Below, piece by piece: positions 60,758 to 64,000 of a DNA stretch of 64,000 nt. The position numbers and the translations under genes are program-made. The notes beneath the pieces were generated by a model. The model was not told where the DNA came from, did not search any database, and was given only the letters and a program-made list of their open reading frames with translations. This DNA is from Dongia mobilis (lineage in GTDB: Bacteria > Pseudomonadota > Alphaproteobacteria > Dongiales > Dongiaceae): assembly GCF_004363235.1 (NCBI RefSeq), contig NZ_SNYW01000001.1:140583-204582 (forward strand). Reading direction: 5' to 3'. Each line of letters opens with the position of its first letter. Within the stretch, counting starts at the first letter, position 1.

Positions 60758-60803
60758 TTTATCATACAAAAAACAGAGCGGCAATCGTCGTTTGTATGAT
60801 AAA
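60758..60803. promoter_or_regulatory. perfect inverted repeat, candidate FadR-type operator
   Basis: TTTATCATACAAA (60758-60770) and TTTGTATGATAAA (60791-60803) are exact inverted copies, 20 bases apart. They sit in the 452-bp region between chvE and the regulator gene. Each 13-mer is itself a rough GntR-type site (TTGTATGATAA). The rest of this region (60474-60757 and 60804-60925) shows no gene I can support. Confidence 0.7.
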
Positions 60804-60925
60804 TAGGGAGAGTGCTGGACATCGCTTGCGGCATCGGCGAGATTGCCGACGCAAACGACCGGACGCTGGAAACATGCACGCGGTCGAAAAAAAGAAGTGC
60901 CCGGAAAAAAAGGAAAACCGGCGAT

Positions 60926-61738
60926 ATGTCAGGGGTCGACAGAAATAATTCCGCACGCGCTCGGGCGCGTGCCGGGCGGGCCTTGCCGCCCAAGGGCGCG
61001 GTGGCGGCTCAGCCGGCCCGCAGCAGCCTGCACCGCAGCGTTGCCCAGGATATCGGTGCCCGCATCCTCAAGGGCGAATTCGCGCCGGGAACGCTGCTGC
61101 CCAACGAGGCGGAATGGTGCGAGAAGTTCGGGGTCAGCCGCACCGCCGTGCGCGAGGCGATCAAGATGCTGATGGCCAAGGGCCTGATCCAGTCGCGGCC
61201 CAAGATCGGCTCGCGCGTCCTGCCTCGGGCGCAATGGAACCTGCTCGACCGCGATGTGCTGGCCTGGTATTGCGCCGCCGCCAACCCGGTGCATTTCCTC
61301 ATCCACATGCAGCAGGTGCGCGAGATCCTCGAACCGGAAACAGCAGCGTTGGCCGCCGCCAATCGCAATGCCGAACAGATGGCCGAGATCGAGGCCGCCT
61401 TCCTGCAGATGGCTGAGGCAAAAACCCTCAGCGCCTGGAACTATGCGGATGCGCGTTTCCATCAGGCAATCCTGCTTGCCGCAGGCAATGAATTGCTGGT
61501 CCCATTGGGACTGGTCATCGAATCGGCGCTCGAGAACATGTTCACCTATACCGCCAGCCAGCGCGGCGATATCGGCCGCACCTTGCCGGGGCATCGCAAG
61601 ATCCTGCTGGCCATCCGGGCGCAGAAACCCGAGGCGGCGCGACAGGCCGTGCGCAGCCTGTTGCGCGACACGCGGCGCATCGTCAATCTGGTGGCCAGCA
61701 GTCGCACCCGACCGGCCTCGCGCCGCGGCAGGGCCTGA
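60926..61738 (+). CDS. GntR/FadR-family regulator of the sugar operon
   Basis: About 270 residues. After an Ala/Arg-rich N-terminus comes the winged helix (about 35-100; FAPGTLLPNEAEWCEKFGVS, then RTAVREAIKMLMAKG), then an FCD ligand domain (about 115-255) with metal-type residues in the DARFHQAIL and GHRKILLAI segments. Sugar-acid-sensing FadR-type regulators such as DgoR share this plan. ATG 60926 is the likely start; a GTG at 60812 is possible. Divergent from chvE and 61 bases before the SDR. Confidence 0.88.
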   Translation: MSGVDRNNSARARARAGRALPPKGAVAAQPARSSLHRSVAQDIGARILKGEFAPGTLLPNEAEWCEKFGVSRTAVREAIKMLMAKGLIQSRPKIGSRVLPRAQWNLLDRDVLAWYCAAANPVHFLIHMQQVREILEPETAALAAANRNAEQMAEIEAAFLQMAEAKTLSAWNYADARFHQAILLAAGNELLVPLGLVIESALENMFTYTASQRGDIGRTLPGHRKILLAIRAQKPEAARQAVRSLLRDTRRIVNLVASSRTRPASRRGRA

Positions 61739-61799
61739 AGCCCGGCGCCGAGGCGACAAGACACAACACGGCACAACACAAAATCAGCCAGGAAGATTC

Positions 61800-62573
61800 A
61801 TGGAACTCAGTTCACTCGGCCGCTTTCCCTCGCTCGACAGCAAGGTCGTCTTCATCACCGGCGGCGGCACCGGTATCGGTGCTGCGTTGACCGAGTGCTT
61901 CGTGGCACAAGGCAGCCGCGTCGCCTTCGTCGATATCGACGTGGACGGCAGCAACCGGCTGCAGGATGCGCTGCAGGCGCAATACGGGCGCAAGCCACTG
62001 TTCCGCCGCTGCGACATCACCGACATTGCCGCCCTGCAGAAGACCATCGCCGAGATCGCGGCCGAACTCGGCCCGATCGACGTGCTGGTGAACAACGCCG
62101 CCAACGACCAGCGTCACAAATGGCAGGACACCACGGTCGAATACTGGGACGAGCGCATGGCGATCAACTTGCGGCCCATGTTCTTCGCCATGCAGGCGGT
62201 CCTGCCGGGCATGACGGCAAAGAAGGCCGGCTCGATCATCAATATCGGATCGATGAGCTGGAAGGCGCGCCAGGGCGGCATGCCTGCCTACACGACGGCG
62301 AAGGCCGCGATTCATGGCCTGACCCGCGGCATGGCGCGCGATGTCGGCAAGGACAATATCCGCGTCAACACGGTGGTGCCCGGCTGGGTGATGACCGAGC
62401 GGCAGCTGAAACTGTGGGTGACGCCGGAGAGCGGGGCCGAGATCGACCGCCAGCAATGCCTCGCCGGCCGGGTCATGCCGGTCGACATCGCGCAGATGGT
62501 GCTGTTCCTGGCGGCCGACGATTCGAAGATGTGTTCGGCTCAGGAATTCACCGTCGACGGCGGCTGGGTGTGA
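61800..62573 (+). CDS. SDR-family sugar dehydrogenase
   Basis: 257 residues. TGGGTGIGAAL cofactor motif, acidic DIDVDGSN after strand two (NAD preference), NNAANDQ, catalytic serine in IGSMSWK and YTTAK. It resembles the SDR-type D-galactose, L-arabinose or D-xylose 1-dehydrogenases. With galM, dgoK and dgoA nearby it is the likely first oxidising step, making the aldonolactone (substrate inferred). AGGA precedes ATG 61800. Its stop directly abuts the convergent greB stop. Confidence 0.88.
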   Translation: MELSSLGRFPSLDSKVVFITGGGTGIGAALTECFVAQGSRVAFVDIDVDGSNRLQDALQAQYGRKPLFRRCDITDIAALQKTIAEIAAELGPIDVLVNNAANDQRHKWQDTTVEYWDERMAINLRPMFFAMQAVLPGMTAKKAGSIINIGSMSWKARQGGMPAYTTAKAAIHGLTRGMARDVGKDNIRVNTVVPGWVMTERQLKLWVTPESGAEIDRQQCLAGRVMPVDIAQMVLFLAADDSKMCSAQEFTVDGGWV

Positions 62574-63110
<537 letters not shown>

Positions 63111-63626
63111 CGCGCCGCTTCCGTCCTTCCGCATCCCCAGCTACCGCCAAAACCGCAAGTTATCCTGGCCGCCCGGCACCTGGCCGCCCATCGCCTCGCA
63201 CAGTGGGGGGTGGTCACGGCCGGCAGGGCGCACCATTGGAACCAGCGATAGCGCCTGGCGGGATGGCGAACAAGGCGGGCAAGGGGCGGGCGAATGGTTG
63301 GTGCCTATACGCATGGACCATCTGCGCCGCTGGCTGCCGGCACCGGATCTGGCCCTTGCCCGCTTTTTCGATAAATATCTGATCGATCGGTCAAATATCA
63401 TGAATTTTCGAAGGCATGGGGAATAATACCGCGGATCAATCGAAGATTAATGAATGTTCTCACACTATTTTATATAAAACTTTTAATAAGGCTTGAGACT
63501 CTTTCTGCCAGCCTCGGCATCATCCGGTACGAAAAAACGGCAATCTGCGTCCGCTGGAAACAGCGAGCGCCTGCCGCGCGATAAGTGTCCATCGCAGGTA
63601 CTTTTGCACTTCCTGGGGAGCGAACC
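63111..63626. promoter_or_regulatory. AT-rich leader of the gene at 63627
   Basis: A gap of 516 bases. Its middle (about 63361-63490) is far richer in A/T than anything else in the window. It includes the 12-base palindrome TTTTATATAAAA (63468-63479) and GATCGATC near 63380. It is probably the promoter and a site for a silencing or nucleoid protein. No gene or RNA recognised in it. Confidence 0.5.
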
Positions 63627-64000
63627 ATGGCCACCGACACCACCAACATCCCGACCGAGACGACCGGCATTGCCCATGAGGGTGATGTCGAGCGGGCGAC
63701 GCTGACGCAGGGGGTGACCCAGGTCCAGCTGCCGGCGGGCGAGCCGGTGGTGCGCATCCAGGTGACGCCGGGCGAGACGATCCAGCTGCCCTTCCCGCAG
63801 GACGCGATGGTGGCGCGGCTTGACGACGGCAACGGCAATCTGGCGGTGCGCGTCGGCGACATCACGGTGATCCTGCAGGGCTATATCGCGGCGGTGGGCG
63901 AAGCCGACGTGACGCTGCTCGACAATACCGGCGAGGAGATCGACGTGGCCGCGGTGGTGGCGGCGACCGATCCCAATCTCGACATCCAGACGGCAGCCGG
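63627..64000 (+). CDS. 5' end of a probable large surface or secreted protein
   Basis: 124 codons, open to the right edge. GGGGAG precedes the ATG. The protein starts MATDTTNIPTETTGIAHEGD and continues VRIQVTPGETIQLPFPQDA, GNLAVRVGDITVILQGYIAA. It is acidic, has no cysteine and no signal peptide, and is beta-rich. This is the style of the N-terminal module of very large type I-secreted adhesins (BapA/RTX type). GTG, GCG and ACG codons are used more than in neighbouring genes, which prefer GTC, GCC and ACC. The class is inferred; the repeats lie outside the window. Confidence 0.6.
   Translation, partial: MATDTTNIPTETTGIAHEGDVERATLTQGVTQVQLPAGEPVVRIQVTPGETIQLPFPQDAMVARLDDGNGNLAVRVGDITVILQGYIAAVGEADVTLLDNTGEEIDVAAVVAATDPNLDIQTAA

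Overview
The window reads as chromosome from a GC-rich alphaproteobacterium. Third codon positions are strongly G/C. The gene set (phoB/phoU-pst, dapD-dapE, def-fmt-truA, chvE-gguABC, a DUF2336 protein) and two-hairpin intergenic repeats beginning CGTCATGCCCGG point to the Rhodospirillales or a close relative. The genus cannot be fixed from sequence alone. I saw no transposase, phage gene, CRISPR array, tRNA or rRNA.

Layout. 1-2.7 kb: the 3' half of a phosphate-starvation locus (pstA end, pstB, phoU, phoB). 2.8-5.1 kb: a CHASE2 adenylate/guanylate cyclase on the minus strand. 5.1-16.1 kb: a polyamine-type uptake and oxidation locus. It holds an XRE-cupin regulator and a flavin amine oxidase on the minus strand, then a binding protein, two permeases, an ATPase, a UGT-type glycosyltransferase, twin small cupins, an aldehyde dehydrogenase and a PuuB-like oxidase on the plus strand. 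16.2-18.5 kb: two exported proteins of unknown function and a possible 51-residue gene. 18.7-25.7 kb: a tight fatty-acid beta-oxidation operon (acyl-CoA ligase, thiolase, FadN-type bifunctional enzyme, acyl-CoA dehydrogenase). 25.8-32.2 kb: membrane and stress functions (MFS carrier, Hpt/pseudo-receiver protein, double UspA, NfeD plus SPFH protein, RmuC). 32.3-39.8 kb: housekeeping genes (def-fmt-truA; dapD-dapE and a HAD phosphatase), separated by a TetR/2-oxoglutarate-dioxygenase pair and a membrane protein. 40-49.6 kb: a diguanylate cyclase coupled to a DUF2336 protein, a K+/H+ antiporter, an orphan binding protein, argB, a TetR/SDR pair, an MmyB-type regulator and a SnoaL-like protein. 50-52.8 kb: a polar amino-acid ABC importer without its ATPase. 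52.8-62.6 kb: a sugar operon (chvE-gguA-gguB-gguC-dgoK-dgoA-galM) with a divergent FadR-type regulator and an SDR sugar dehydrogenase. 62.6-64 kb: greB and the 5' end of a probable large surface protein behind an AT-rich leader.

How the genes work together. Two catabolic modules stand out. The sugar operon couples ChvE-type uptake to the De Ley-Doudoroff route: mutarotation by GalM, oxidation by the SDR, then DgoK and DgoA. It also carries GguC, whose fold resembles 2-keto-3-deoxy-pentonate dehydratases, so the operon may serve hexoses and pentoses together; the lactonase and aldonate dehydratase are not here. The polyamine-type locus has PuuB-like and PuuC-like oxidation enzymes but no glutamyl ligase (PuuA) or amidase (PuuD). 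In their place stand a translationally coupled glycosyltransferase and two cupins. This is the best candidate in the window for an undescribed pathway. In all three ABC importers a strong hairpin directly follows the binding-protein gene and precedes the next transporter gene.
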